Assembly: GCA_002478505.1 (NCBI GenBank)
Contig: DLOP01000187.1
Location: forward strand, 1-14,038
Length of the DNA stretch: 14,038 bases
Origin: Lachnospiraceae bacterium UBA7481
GTDB lineage: Bacteria; Bacillota; Clostridia; Lachnospirales; Lachnospiraceae
Direction of reading: 5' to 3'
Position 1 is the first letter of the stretch; every line of letters begins with the position of its first letter. A model generated the notes under the pieces. That model was not told the origin of the DNA. It did no database searches and worked only from the letters and a program-made list of their open reading frames with translations. A program made the position numbers and the translations under genes. Shown here piece by piece: positions 1-5,417 of the stretch.

Positions 1-342
1 TTCGCTTCCCTGCTCCATAAACTCATTCAGCGAGACTACATTCGTCACTTTCATCTGTGACTGCCATTCCAGCAACTCATCATCGCTGATACCTATGGCT
101 GCGGCAATCTCCTCGTCTGTTGCCGGACGTCCCGTCTTGGCTTCGATCTCCTTGATAGCGGTATCGATCTGTTTCTGCCGCTGTCTGACCGTCCGGGGAA
201 TCCAGTCATTCTTTCGAATCTGATCTAAGATAGCGCCGCGGATACGGAGAGACGCATACGTTTCAAATTTGATCCCTTTGCGGTGGTCAAACTTATCGAT
301 CGCATCGATCAGGCCGAAGATCCCATAGCTGGTAAGAATGGC
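1..342 (-). pseudogene. fliA: Flagellar sigma factor (SigD/FliA), inverted internal fragment, regions 2-3
   Basis: Read on the minus strand this is an open frame of about 112 codons running off the left edge. It contains the sigma-70 core region 2 (SYGIFGLIDAIDKFD, then KFETYASLRIRGAILDQIRK), the FliA-type DWIPRTVR segment and region 3 (a TGRPATDEEIAAAIGIS-like helix pair). It ends in the same EWQSQMKVTNVVSLNEF residues that open the forward fragment at 336-680. The family factor directs RNA polymerase to flagellar, chemotaxis and autolysin promoters. Joined end to end the two fragments give about 203 residues, so only roughly the first 50 residues of a normal 250-residue SigD are missing. 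The piece is therefore the same gene turned round, not a second sigma factor. There is no native start; an in-frame GTG at 348-346 lies inside the repeat arm. The inversion is probably artificial (see findings). Confidence 0.85.
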
Positions 343-404
343 AGTCACAGATGAAAGTGACGAATGTAGTCTCGCTGAATGAGTTTATGGAGCAGGGAAG
401 CGAA
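1..404. repeat. Fold-back: 69-bp perfect inverted repeat around an inverted sigma-factor segment
   Basis: Bases 1-69 are the exact reverse complement of 336-404. The arm still matches at base 1, so it may continue beyond the window. Between the arms, 70-335 holds the sigma gene segment that should precede the right arm, in reverse. At the right junction 7 bases (GAATGGC, 336-342) belong to both joined sequences, because the native gene has GCCATTC at one end of the segment and GAATGGC at the other. Microhomology at an inverted joint with a duplicated arm is the signature of strand fold-back during amplification or of a mis-joined contig end. Confidence 0.9.
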
Positions 405-680
405 GTGCCCAATGATGCTTCACAGCCCAACCATTTTGAGATGCCGGAGGAAAAGGTTGAGCAGGAAGAATTAAAAGAGATGCTGAAGGAGTCGCTGGAG
501 CTTCTGACAGAAAAAGAACGCAATGTTATCCTGTTTTATTATTATGAGGAGCTGACATTAAAAGAGATCAGTAATATTATGGAAGTGTCGGAATCAAGGA
601 TTTCTCAGCTGCATACCAGAGCACTGCAGAAAATGAAGACAAAGCTGGGAAATTATATGGGTATTTTGTCGCAGATTTAG
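351..680 (+). CDS. fliA: Flagellar sigma factor (SigD/FliA), C-terminal fragment with region 4
   Basis: The frame is open from 336, right after a TAA at 333-335, and ends at TAG 678-680. The first ATG is at 351, but it has no ribosome binding site and is an internal methionine of the sigma factor. The product carries sigma region 4: an ELLTEKERNVILFYYYEELT helix, then the helix-turn-helix LKEISNIMEVSESRISQLHTRALQKMK, which recognises the -35 element of flagellar promoters. It matches the C-terminal half of Bacillus SigD in layout and motif. Regions 1-3 are absent upstream and occur inverted at 1-342, so as written the gene is broken. Downstream the DUF342 gene follows after 28 bases, consistent with one flagellar operon. 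A free-standing region 4 protein would not be expected to act as a sigma factor. Confidence 0.85.
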   Translation: MKVTNVVSLNEFMEQGSEVPNDASQPNHFEMPEEKVEQEELKEMLKESLELLTEKERNVILFYYYEELTLKEISNIMEVSESRISQLHTRALQKMKTKLGNYMGILSQI

Positions 681-708
681 TTATTTTAGTTATGAAAAAG
701 GGGTATGG

Positions 709-2295
709 ATGAACGGTTATTTTCAAGTGATTTTTAAAACGGTAGGCGTATATTTAAGATGCTATCCTCCGACGGAGGATGGCCGTCCTATTAATTTCAA
801 AGAAGTATTGGATTATTTGGAAGCGGAAAGACTTCCCTATGATGTTAAAGTGTTGAGCGATGCCATTAACGGACTTGTGGAAGAACAGGATATTTTATTG
901 ACTGTGGAAAAGGTCCTGCCCATCAAGGAGAAGTGCATGGTCAATGTTTCATTCGATAAGATGAAAGCAAATATCTGTTTGTATCCGCCCTCCACCAACG
1001 GCAAAGCGTGTACACTGGAGGATATAGAGTCAGCGCTCCGTCTTGCCAAGGTGGAATATGGTGTAGATGAGGAGGCGATCAGGACATTTCTGGAAAACAG
1101 GGAGTATGGAACGCCTTGCACAGTTGCGTGTGGAAAGCCGCCAAGAGAGGGAGCAGATGCAAAGATAGAGTATTTTTTCAAGACAGACAGAACGATGCGC
1201 CCGCAGCTTCGTGAAGACGGGACGGTGAATTATTTTGATCTGGATCTTGTGAGCCATTGTAAAAAGGGTGATCTTCTGGCGGTGCTCACGCCGGCGGATC
1301 TTGGAGAACCGGGGGTCAATGTTTTAGGCGCCCCGATACGCCAGAAGGAAGTCATCCGGATGGTTCTCAAGCATGGCAACAATATTGAGAAAAACGAAGA
1401 AAAAACAGAACTGCGGTCCATGGTGGACGGTCATGTGACGCTTGTGGACGGCACGGTATTTGTTTCTAATGTTCTTGAAGTGGAGAACGTGGACAATTCA
1501 ACAGGAAATATTGATTACGATGGTTCGGTCAAGATCAATGGCAATGTCTGTACTAATTTTTCGGTACGTGCGCGTGGTGATATTGAAGTAAAGGGAACCG
1601 TAGAAGGCGCTTATATGGAATCCGGCAATAATATTGTCCTTACAAGAGGCATCAATGGTATGGGCAAAGGGAAGCTTGTTGCGGAAGGCAATGTTATCTC
1701 CAAGTTTTTGGAGAACTGCTCTGTAACCGCCGGCGGATATGTGGAAACAGAGACCATCGTGCAGTCTAATGTGAAGTCCAAGACGGAGATCCATGTATCC
1801 GGTAAAAATGCAAGCATTATCGGCGGAACGGTTATTGCGACCAATCTGATCAGCACAAAGAATCTTGGAACGCCTATGGGGACGGCGACCAATATCGTGG
1901 TCGGCGTCGATCCTTCGGTCAGCGAAAGAAGAACACAGTTGAAGAAAGAGCTGGACGAAGCAAAGAAAAATCTCGATAAGATCCTGCCTGTGCTGGAAAG
2001 TACGAAGAAAAAGCTTCTGGATAGTAACGTGTCGCAGAAGGAACAGATGAAATATATGTCACAGCTGATAGAGACGGCAAGACATCTGCAGCAGGTGGTT
2101 GAGTCACGCGGGCAGGAATTGGAGGAATGTAAAAAGCTGCTTGCGCAGGCGATGGATGCCAAAGTTGAGGTTTCCGGTGAAATGTGTCCCGGAGTTATCG
2201 TTACGATATCAGATGTCTCGACTACGATCAGGGATTCGATCAAATTCTGCTGCTTGAGAAAGCGGGACGGTGCGGTAAAGGTGGAGAGCCTATAA
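709..2295 (+). CDS. FapA/DUF342 flagellar-operon protein, 528 aa
   Basis: This is a DUF342 (FapA, flagellar assembly protein A family) member, probably cytoplasmic since no signal peptide or membrane segment is visible. Residues 14-56 and 87-128 look like two copies of the same N-terminal module: each has an R/I-C-x-Y-P-P core (LRCYPP, NICLYPP), then D/N-G and an acidic helix. Residues 260-400 form a run of short G-x-V/I strands (for example SVKINGNV, DIEVKGTVEG, LVAEGNVIS) ending in NIVVGVDP, as expected for a right-handed beta-helix. Residues 403-485 are a strongly charged coiled coil. The ATG at 709 has an AAGGGG site 5 bases upstream. The gene sits between the sigma factor and a SwrB-like gene, a usual position for the family in Clostridia. 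The biochemical role of FapA proteins is not settled; a part in flagellar assembly or polar organisation is inferred from context. Confidence 0.85.
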   Translation: MNGYFQVIFKTVGVYLRCYPPTEDGRPINFKEVLDYLEAERLPYDVKVLSDAINGLVEEQDILLTVEKVLPIKEKCMVNVSFDKMKANICLYPPSTNGKACTLEDIESALRLAKVEYGVDEEAIRTFLENREYGTPCTVACGKPPREGADAKIEYFFKTDRTMRPQLREDGTVNYFDLDLVSHCKKGDLLAVLTPADLGEPGVNVLGAPIRQKEVIRMVLKHGNNIEKNEEKTELRSMVDGHVTLVDGTVFVSNVLEVENVDNSTGNIDYDGSVKINGNVCTNFSVRARGDIEVKGTVEGAYMESGNNIVLTRGINGMGKGKLVAEGNVISKFLENCSVTAGGYVETETIVQSNVKSKTEIHVSGKNASIIGGTVIATNLISTKNLGTPMGTATNIVVGVDPSVSERRTQLKKELDEAKKNLDKILPVLESTKKKLLDSNVSQKEQMKYMSQLIETARHLQQVVESRGQELEECKKLLAQAMDAKVEVSGEMCPGVIVTISDVSTTIRDSIKFCCLRKRDGAVKVESL

Positions 2296-2329
2296 GTATA
2301 TAGTATATCAGCATGGGAGGTGGGTTCGT

Positions 2330-2629
2330 ATGGCAATCAGCATGATAGAGTTTCAGGGGCAGATTCCGCGTCAGCAGGATTTTCAGACGATGAAACAGAA
2401 TGAAGATACCAGACCTATGGTTGATTACGGCAATTTTCAGAATCAGGTGCAGCGCAATGTGGAATCTGCATCTTCGCAGGTCATTAGTCGCGACGAGGCA
2501 GAATGGAATGAAGAAGACAGGGGACGACAGGGCAGTTCCTATCATGGGGACGGCGGCAGGAATAGAAAAAAACAAACCGAGGATAAAATAGTAAAAAAGG
2601 GAAAAGATTCTTTTGATATCCGTATCTGA
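2330..2629 (+). CDS. Small hydrophilic flagellar-operon protein, 99 aa, unknown function
   Basis: An ATG at 2330 follows GGGAGGTGGG at good spacing and the gene lies 34 bases after the FapA stop, so it is probably translated as part of the operon. The product is very polar with no membrane segment or signal peptide: an N-terminal MISMIEFQG-like stretch (AISMIEFQGQIPRQQDF), a middle RPMVDYGNFQNQVQ motif, and a basic Lys/Arg-rich tail from about residue 60 that looks disordered. I do not recognise a named domain. Its place between FapA and the SwrB-like gene suggests a small partner protein of the flagellar system, but this rests on position only. An alternative frame at 2400-2591 is a shadow without its own ribosome binding site. 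Confidence 0.7.
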   Translation: MAISMIEFQGQIPRQQDFQTMKQNEDTRPMVDYGNFQNQVQRNVESASSQVISRDEAEWNEEDRGRQGSSYHGDGGRNRKKQTEDKIVKKGKDSFDIRI

Positions 2630-2676
2630 CACCTGCGTGGACAGATATGGATCATGGATAAGGAGTAGAGATACAG

Positions 2677-3591
2677 ATGGATTTGATGGAAATTATTTTA
2701 CTTTTTGCGGGAGCTGCAATTTTTTTTGCAAGCTTTTTTATTCCGGAAAAGAAAAATGGACGATCAGATGGTGATACGCTGACAAAAGAGCAGATACAGG
2801 ATATCTTTGACGAAGAATATGAAGATGCCAGACAACGGATCTCCAGGCTGACTGACGAGACGATCGAGTATTCCATGGAGAAGGCGGAACGCTCACTGGA
2901 ACGTGTGTTGAATGAAAAAATGATGACATTTGGTGAATATTCAGATTCGGTCATGGAGCAGATCGGCAATAATCATCAGGAAACGGTCTTTATGTACGAT
3001 ATGCTTAATAACAGCAAGCAGGATCTGACGAACCTGCTTCTGCAGACTGATAAAAGCGCGCAGGATGCCTACCAGCTGTCGCAGGACGCCCTGACGGCGG
3101 GAGAAAACGCTAAGGAGATCGCTGCGGAAGCCAATAAGACGGCAAGGGCTGCAAGGGCGCGGGCGAAGAAAGCGCAGGAACAGGCGGTTGTTGCAGAGGA
3201 GAAGATGCTGCTTGCCAGAAAGAATGCACAGGGAGAAAGTACCGTTGTGGAACAGCAGACCGGCATCGAGAGGATCAGGATGGCGGGGTCAGGGGAAACG
3301 GCTCCGGCTCCGGTGAAGGCAAAGGTGCCAGTGGAGAAACGACGTATCAATAAGACGCCGGTGAGAAAAAGCGCTGTAAAGTCAGAGGCGCATAATCTTG
3401 CGGAGGAAATGCTGCTGGATGGGAAGGATGTCAATCTGAAATTTACGCCGGATGAGGAAAGCAGCGTCAATAGCAATGAACGGATCCTTGAGCTTCATAA
3501 GCGCGGGAAGTCCAATGTTGCTATAGCGAAGTCGTTGGGGCTTGGCGTGGGCGAGGTCAAGCTGGTGATTGATCTTTTTGAAACTAAGTAA
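2677..3591 (+). CDS. SwrB-like (DUF6115-type) single-TM coiled-coil protein, 304 aa
   Basis: Residues 4-22 are one hydrophobic membrane segment, followed by a basic EKKNGR stretch that should be cytoplasmic. Residues 40-185 are a long charged, alanine-rich coiled coil, residues 190-262 a flexible Pro/Lys-rich linker, and residues 267-302 a compact helix-turn-helix-like end (ERILELHKRGKSNVAIAKSL, then GLGVGEVKLVIDLFE). The same plan, a membrane anchor plus a C-terminal module with L-G-x-G-x-G-E-V-K-L, is found in Bacillus SwrB, which helps the flagellar export apparatus and basal body mature and is encoded between sigD and rpsB. The position here, after the sigma factor and before rpsB, agrees. 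This copy is considerably longer than SwrB because of the coiled coil. The start is supported by AAGGAG 10 bases upstream. The stop codon is inside a 45-base palindrome. Confidence 0.75.
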   Translation: MDLMEIILLFAGAAIFFASFFIPEKKNGRSDGDTLTKEQIQDIFDEEYEDARQRISRLTDETIEYSMEKAERSLERVLNEKMMTFGEYSDSVMEQIGNNHQETVFMYDMLNNSKQDLTNLLLQTDKSAQDAYQLSQDALTAGENAKEIAAEANKTARAARARAKKAQEQAVVAEEKMLLARKNAQGESTVVEQQTGIERIRMAGSGETAPAPVKAKVPVEKRRINKTPVRKSAVKSEAHNLAEEMLLDGKDVNLKFTPDEESSVNSNERILELHKRGKSNVAIAKSLGLGVGEVKLVIDLFETK

Positions 3592-3630
3592 TTAGATTGA
3601 AAAATCAATGATTTTTCAATCTAATTACTT
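3586..3630. terminator. 45-base near-perfect palindrome at the end of the SwrB-like gene
   Basis: Arms of 22 bases (3586-3607 and 3609-3630) are exact reverse complements around one central base. The stop codon of the preceding gene (3589-3591) lies within the left arm. The stem is AT-rich, and a run of T occurs inside the right arm but not after it, so it is not a textbook intrinsic terminator. It could stop transcription in either direction, partly attenuate the operon, or protect the 3' end of the upstream mRNA. The next gene starts 29 bases further on. Confidence 0.6.
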
Positions 3631-3659
3631 TGACATGGAGAATTAGAGCGAGGTAAGAT

Positions 3660-4382
3660 ATGAGATTACGGCATTATTTAAGGGGACTTGGAATCGGCAT
3701 GGCAGTGACTGCATTGATCCTGCATTTCAGCGTTCATGCGGCAGAACCGTCGATGACAGACGAAGAAGTGATGGCGCGGGCAAGAGAACTGGGAATGATT
3801 GAAAATGTAGTGCTGTCGAGAATCGATCCGTCGATCAGCGGCGGAAACAGCATTTCCGAAGGAAACTTGGCAGGTGGCGAAGATACCGTGTCAGGTAATG
3901 GAAATGCAGTGGCTGATGGTGAAGATACCGTGTCGGGTAATGGAAATGCGGCGGCTGATGGGGAAGATGCTGTATCGGGTAATGGAAATGCAGCAGGCGG
4001 TCAGGATTCTGACGTAGCTTCCTCCGACCATGGAGATCATTCCGGCACAGCGGAGGACGGGAATGCATCCTCCGGGGATCCTGCAGGGGAAGATATCCTG
4101 TCTGCGGCAGGGAATGATGATGAGGCGGAGACGGAATCGCAGGAGGGTATGTCGGGCTCAGAAGTCGGACAGGATACTGTGACGATCACGGTTACCAATG
4201 GAGACTCTTCTGTTTCAGTAGCAGGTAAGCTGGCGGCATTGGGGCTGGTGTCCTCTCAGGCGGAATACGATGCGTATCTCTGCTCCCACGGATATGACAG
4301 GACTATCCGAACCGGCGTCCATGTGATTCCCGTAGGTGCGACGGAGCAGCAGATTGCGGAGATCATCACGTCAAAACGATAA
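3660..4382 (+). CDS. Exported protein with MltG/YceG-like LysM-type domain, no catalytic domain, 240 aa
   Basis: Residues 1-28 are a basic start plus hydrophobic segment ending VHAAEP, either a signal peptide or a membrane anchor. Residues 30-56 include a predicted helix (MTDEEVMARARELGMI). Residues 73-114 are three tandem copies of a 14-residue unit (GEDTVSGNGNAVAD and variants), part of an acidic, Gly/Asn/Ser-rich, probably disordered linker to about residue 170. Residues 172-238 resemble the LysM-like subdomain at the start of MltG endolytic transglycosylases: a V-T-x-T-V-x-N-G-D-S strand, VAGKLAALGLVSSQAEYDAY, a G-V-H-V-I-P turn, then a QQIAEII helix. The MltG catalytic domain is absent, so a binding or spacer role at the wall is more likely than glycan cleavage. 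GAGGTAAG precedes the ATG. It is the last gene before the operon terminator. The domain assignment is by pattern only. Confidence 0.7.
   Translation: MRLRHYLRGLGIGMAVTALILHFSVHAAEPSMTDEEVMARARELGMIENVVLSRIDPSISGGNSISEGNLAGGEDTVSGNGNAVADGEDTVSGNGNAAADGEDAVSGNGNAAGGQDSDVASSDHGDHSGTAEDGNASSGDPAGEDILSAAGNDDEAETESQEGMSGSEVGQDTVTITVTNGDSSVSVAGKLAALGLVSSQAEYDAYLCSHGYDRTIRTGVHVIPVGATEQQIAEIITSKR
3876..4001 (+). repeat. Three tandem 42-bp units encoding a 14-aa repeat
   Basis: The units at 3876-3917, 3918-3959 and 3960-4001 encode GEDTVSGNGNAVAD, GEDTVSGNGNAAAD and GEDAVSGNGNAAGG. DNA identity between units is high, so the array can expand or shrink in frame. It lies in the linker of the exported MltG-like protein. 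Confidence 0.85.
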
Positions 4383-4490
4383 GAAATGGTCGTTTTATGC
4401 TTTCTGATCAAAAAGTGAATCAATAATAGTTAAGTTATGCGCCGGGTGGTCGATACATAATGTAGTTAAGGATGACTTATGGCAAAGACT

Positions 4491-4531
4491 AGGACAGTAA
4501 TCAATGGAAATTTTGGTTGCTGTCCTTTTTT
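4491..4531 (+). terminator. Intrinsic terminator closing the flagellar operon
   Basis: AGGACAG (4491-4497) pairs with CTGTCCT (4520-4526). The stem continues inward for seven more pairs including two G-U pairs (4498-4504 with 4513-4519), leaving an 8-base loop, and six T follow (4526-4531). It lies 109 bases after the stop of the MltG-like gene. Confidence 0.9.
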
Positions 4532-4545
4532 GTGGGGTGTTGAAT

Positions 4546-4657
4546 GGTTTACATAACTCTTTGCTTGAGCATCTATGTTTCGAACATTTATGTTCTAACA
4601 TCTATAAATGAAATCATTTTTGGAACATAGATGCTCAAACTGCAGGTTATGTAAACC
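4546..4657. repeat. 112-bp nested inverted repeat, MITE-like or structured RNA
   Basis: Outer arms GGTTTACATAAC (4546-4557) and GTTATGTAAACC (4646-4657) are perfect complements. Inside them TTGAGCATCTATGTT (4565-4579) pairs exactly with 4624-4638. A small third palindrome GAACAT-TT-ATGTTC is at 4582-4595. There is no open frame in it and no clear target-site duplication. It lies between the flagellar terminator and a tandem-repeat array. Either a miniature non-autonomous element or a long hairpin in an untranslated RNA fits. Confidence 0.75.
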
Positions 4658-4660
4658 TTA

Positions 4661-4690
4661 TGGACAACATTACGGAAGGAATAATATAAA
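4661..4690 (+). promoter_or_regulatory. Possible promoter of the 170-aa gene
   Basis: TGGACA (4661-4666) and TATAAA (4685-4690) are separated by 18 bases, just upstream of the 20-bp repeats. If used, the repeats would form the 5' untranslated region of the transcript. The match is moderate, and an alternative -10 (TATAAT, 4714-4719) occurs inside repeat copy 2. Confidence 0.35.
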
Positions 4691-4770
4691 AGCAATAATG
4701 TAAATCAAAAAGCTATAATGTAAATTAAAATGCCATTATGCAAATTAAAAAACCATAATGCAAATAAATA
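4691..4770. repeat. Four tandem 20-bp repeats (array A)
   Basis: The copies start at 4691, 4711, 4731 and 4751 with an exact 20-base period; the consensus is agctataatgtaaattaaaa. Each copy carries an ATAATG/TTATG core near its middle, and copy 2 contains a perfect TATAAT. The array ends 22 bases before the next start codon. In copies 1 and 2 the core reads ATG-TAA. The ATG of copy 4 (4758) opens a 13-codon frame that ends inside the next gene at 4797-4799. A related array lies at 13321-13400. Confidence 0.9.
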
Positions 4771-4792
4771 GAAAAAGAATGGAGGAACAGAC

Positions 4793-5305
4793 ATGGTAAC
4801 AGGAATCCCAGGCAGTAATCAGCAAGTTTATGGATGGAACCGGCAGGTAACAGGAAAGAATAAAGATCAGAATGAAACGGCGGCGCTGGAGAATGGAAGA
4901 AAGCAGGGAACAGGCAGAACTGTGGAAGAGAAAAAGGAATTTCAGGAGAAACTGCTGAAGCAGATCAAAGGAGAAAAGCATGCACCGTATGATTATCTGG
5001 CGACGGATGGATGTATTAATTATAATGGAGTGACATTTTTCTGCGATACGGAGAAAAACCAACTCTGCTTAGGTATTGTCAGTGACCCGCATAAGTGTCT
5101 GATGGTTTCTCTGGAGAATGGAGGCACACTGATGGCAAATCAGGACTGTATTGGAGATCTTGGCAGGGCGATCACGATGTTCACGCCGGAGGATCAGAAA
5201 AGGATCATGTATGCTGTCAATATGTATAAGAAAACAAAGGATCTGGAACAGGAGATAGAGGATGAAAAAAATACTCTTGTCAAAACCTGCCAGGGTATGC
5301 TATAA
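4793..5305 (+). CDS. Conserved-looking hypothetical protein, 170 aa
   Basis: I do not recognise a named family. The first 65 residues are polar and probably disordered (Gln, Asn, Lys, Glu-rich). Residues 66-145 look folded: INYNGVTFFCDTEKNQLCLG as a beta-hairpin, a GIVSDPHKCLMVSLENGG strand pair, then DLGRAITMFTPEDQKRIMYA as a helix pair. The C-terminus is a charged helix (residues 145-165). Four cysteines (74, 84, 92, 102) lie within 30 residues, with further ones at 119 and 166. There is no signal peptide or membrane segment. GGAGG precedes the ATG at 4793. It lies alone between the flagellar terminator and the rpsB promoter, downstream of a 112-bp inverted repeat and a tandem-repeat array, so it is probably its own transcription unit. 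A flagellar or ribosomal role is not implied by the sequence. Confidence 0.75.
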   Translation: MVTGIPGSNQQVYGWNRQVTGKNKDQNETAALENGRKQGTGRTVEEKKEFQEKLLKQIKGEKHAPYDYLATDGCINYNGVTFFCDTEKNQLCLGIVSDPHKCLMVSLENGGTLMANQDCIGDLGRAITMFTPEDQKRIMYAVNMYKKTKDLEQEIEDEKNTLVKTCQGML

Positions 5306-5306
5306 T
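5277..5306 (+). promoter_or_regulatory. rpsB-tsf promoter, extended -10
   Basis: TTGTCA (5277-5282), 18 bases, then TATAAT (5301-5306) with TGC directly before it (extended -10). The -10 overlaps the TAA stop of the 170-aa gene (5303-5305). Transcription would begin near 5313, giving a leader of about 105 bases. This is the best sigma-A promoter in the window, fitting a highly expressed translation operon. Confidence 0.8.
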
Positions 5307-5328
5307 TTTTCGGTAACTAAAATCAGCA

Positions 5329-5390
5329 CGCATATGGATTGAGATGCCGGTGCCTGTTACGCTTCAGGTGGCGTCAGTACGAAATATGCG
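5329..5390 (+). ncRNA. Structured 5' leader of rpsB, possible S2-responsive element
   Basis: CGCATAT (5329-5335) pairs exactly with ATATGCG (5384-5390). Inside, GATGCC (5343-5348) pairs with GGCGTC (5370-5375) and CCTG with CAGG within that hairpin. The leader lies between the promoter and the rpsB ribosome binding site (CGGAGG near 5404). Many r-protein operons are autoregulated by such leaders, and for rpsB this is known in other bacteria. That this one binds S2 is inferred. Confidence 0.5.
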
Positions 5391-5417
5391 GAAGCAAAAC
5401 CAAACGGAGGTAGAAAA

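Noticed and set aside
1..404. Site-specific invertible switch flanked by 69-bp repeats
   Set aside because: Inverting the segment between the arms would still leave a stray reversed arm in front of region 2 and no N-terminus, so neither orientation gives an intact gene. No recombinase gene is in the window. Kept only as a minor alternative.
293..523. 76-codon minus-strand frame over the sigma factor
   Set aside because: It spans the fold-back joint, so its sequence mixes antisense and rearranged DNA. It is not a gene.
1611..2336. 241-codon open frame on the minus strand
   Set aside because: It lies wholly antisense to the well-supported FapA gene. Its Ser/Leu/Phe-rich composition is that of a shadow frame and it has no ribosome binding site or recognisable domain.
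4546..4657. Insertion sequence with transposase
   Set aside because: There is no open frame within the 112 bases and no transposase nearby. At most it is a non-autonomous element.
4691..4770. CRISPR array
   Set aside because: The 20-base units are directly adjacent with no spacers, and no cas genes are near. The same holds for 13321-13400.
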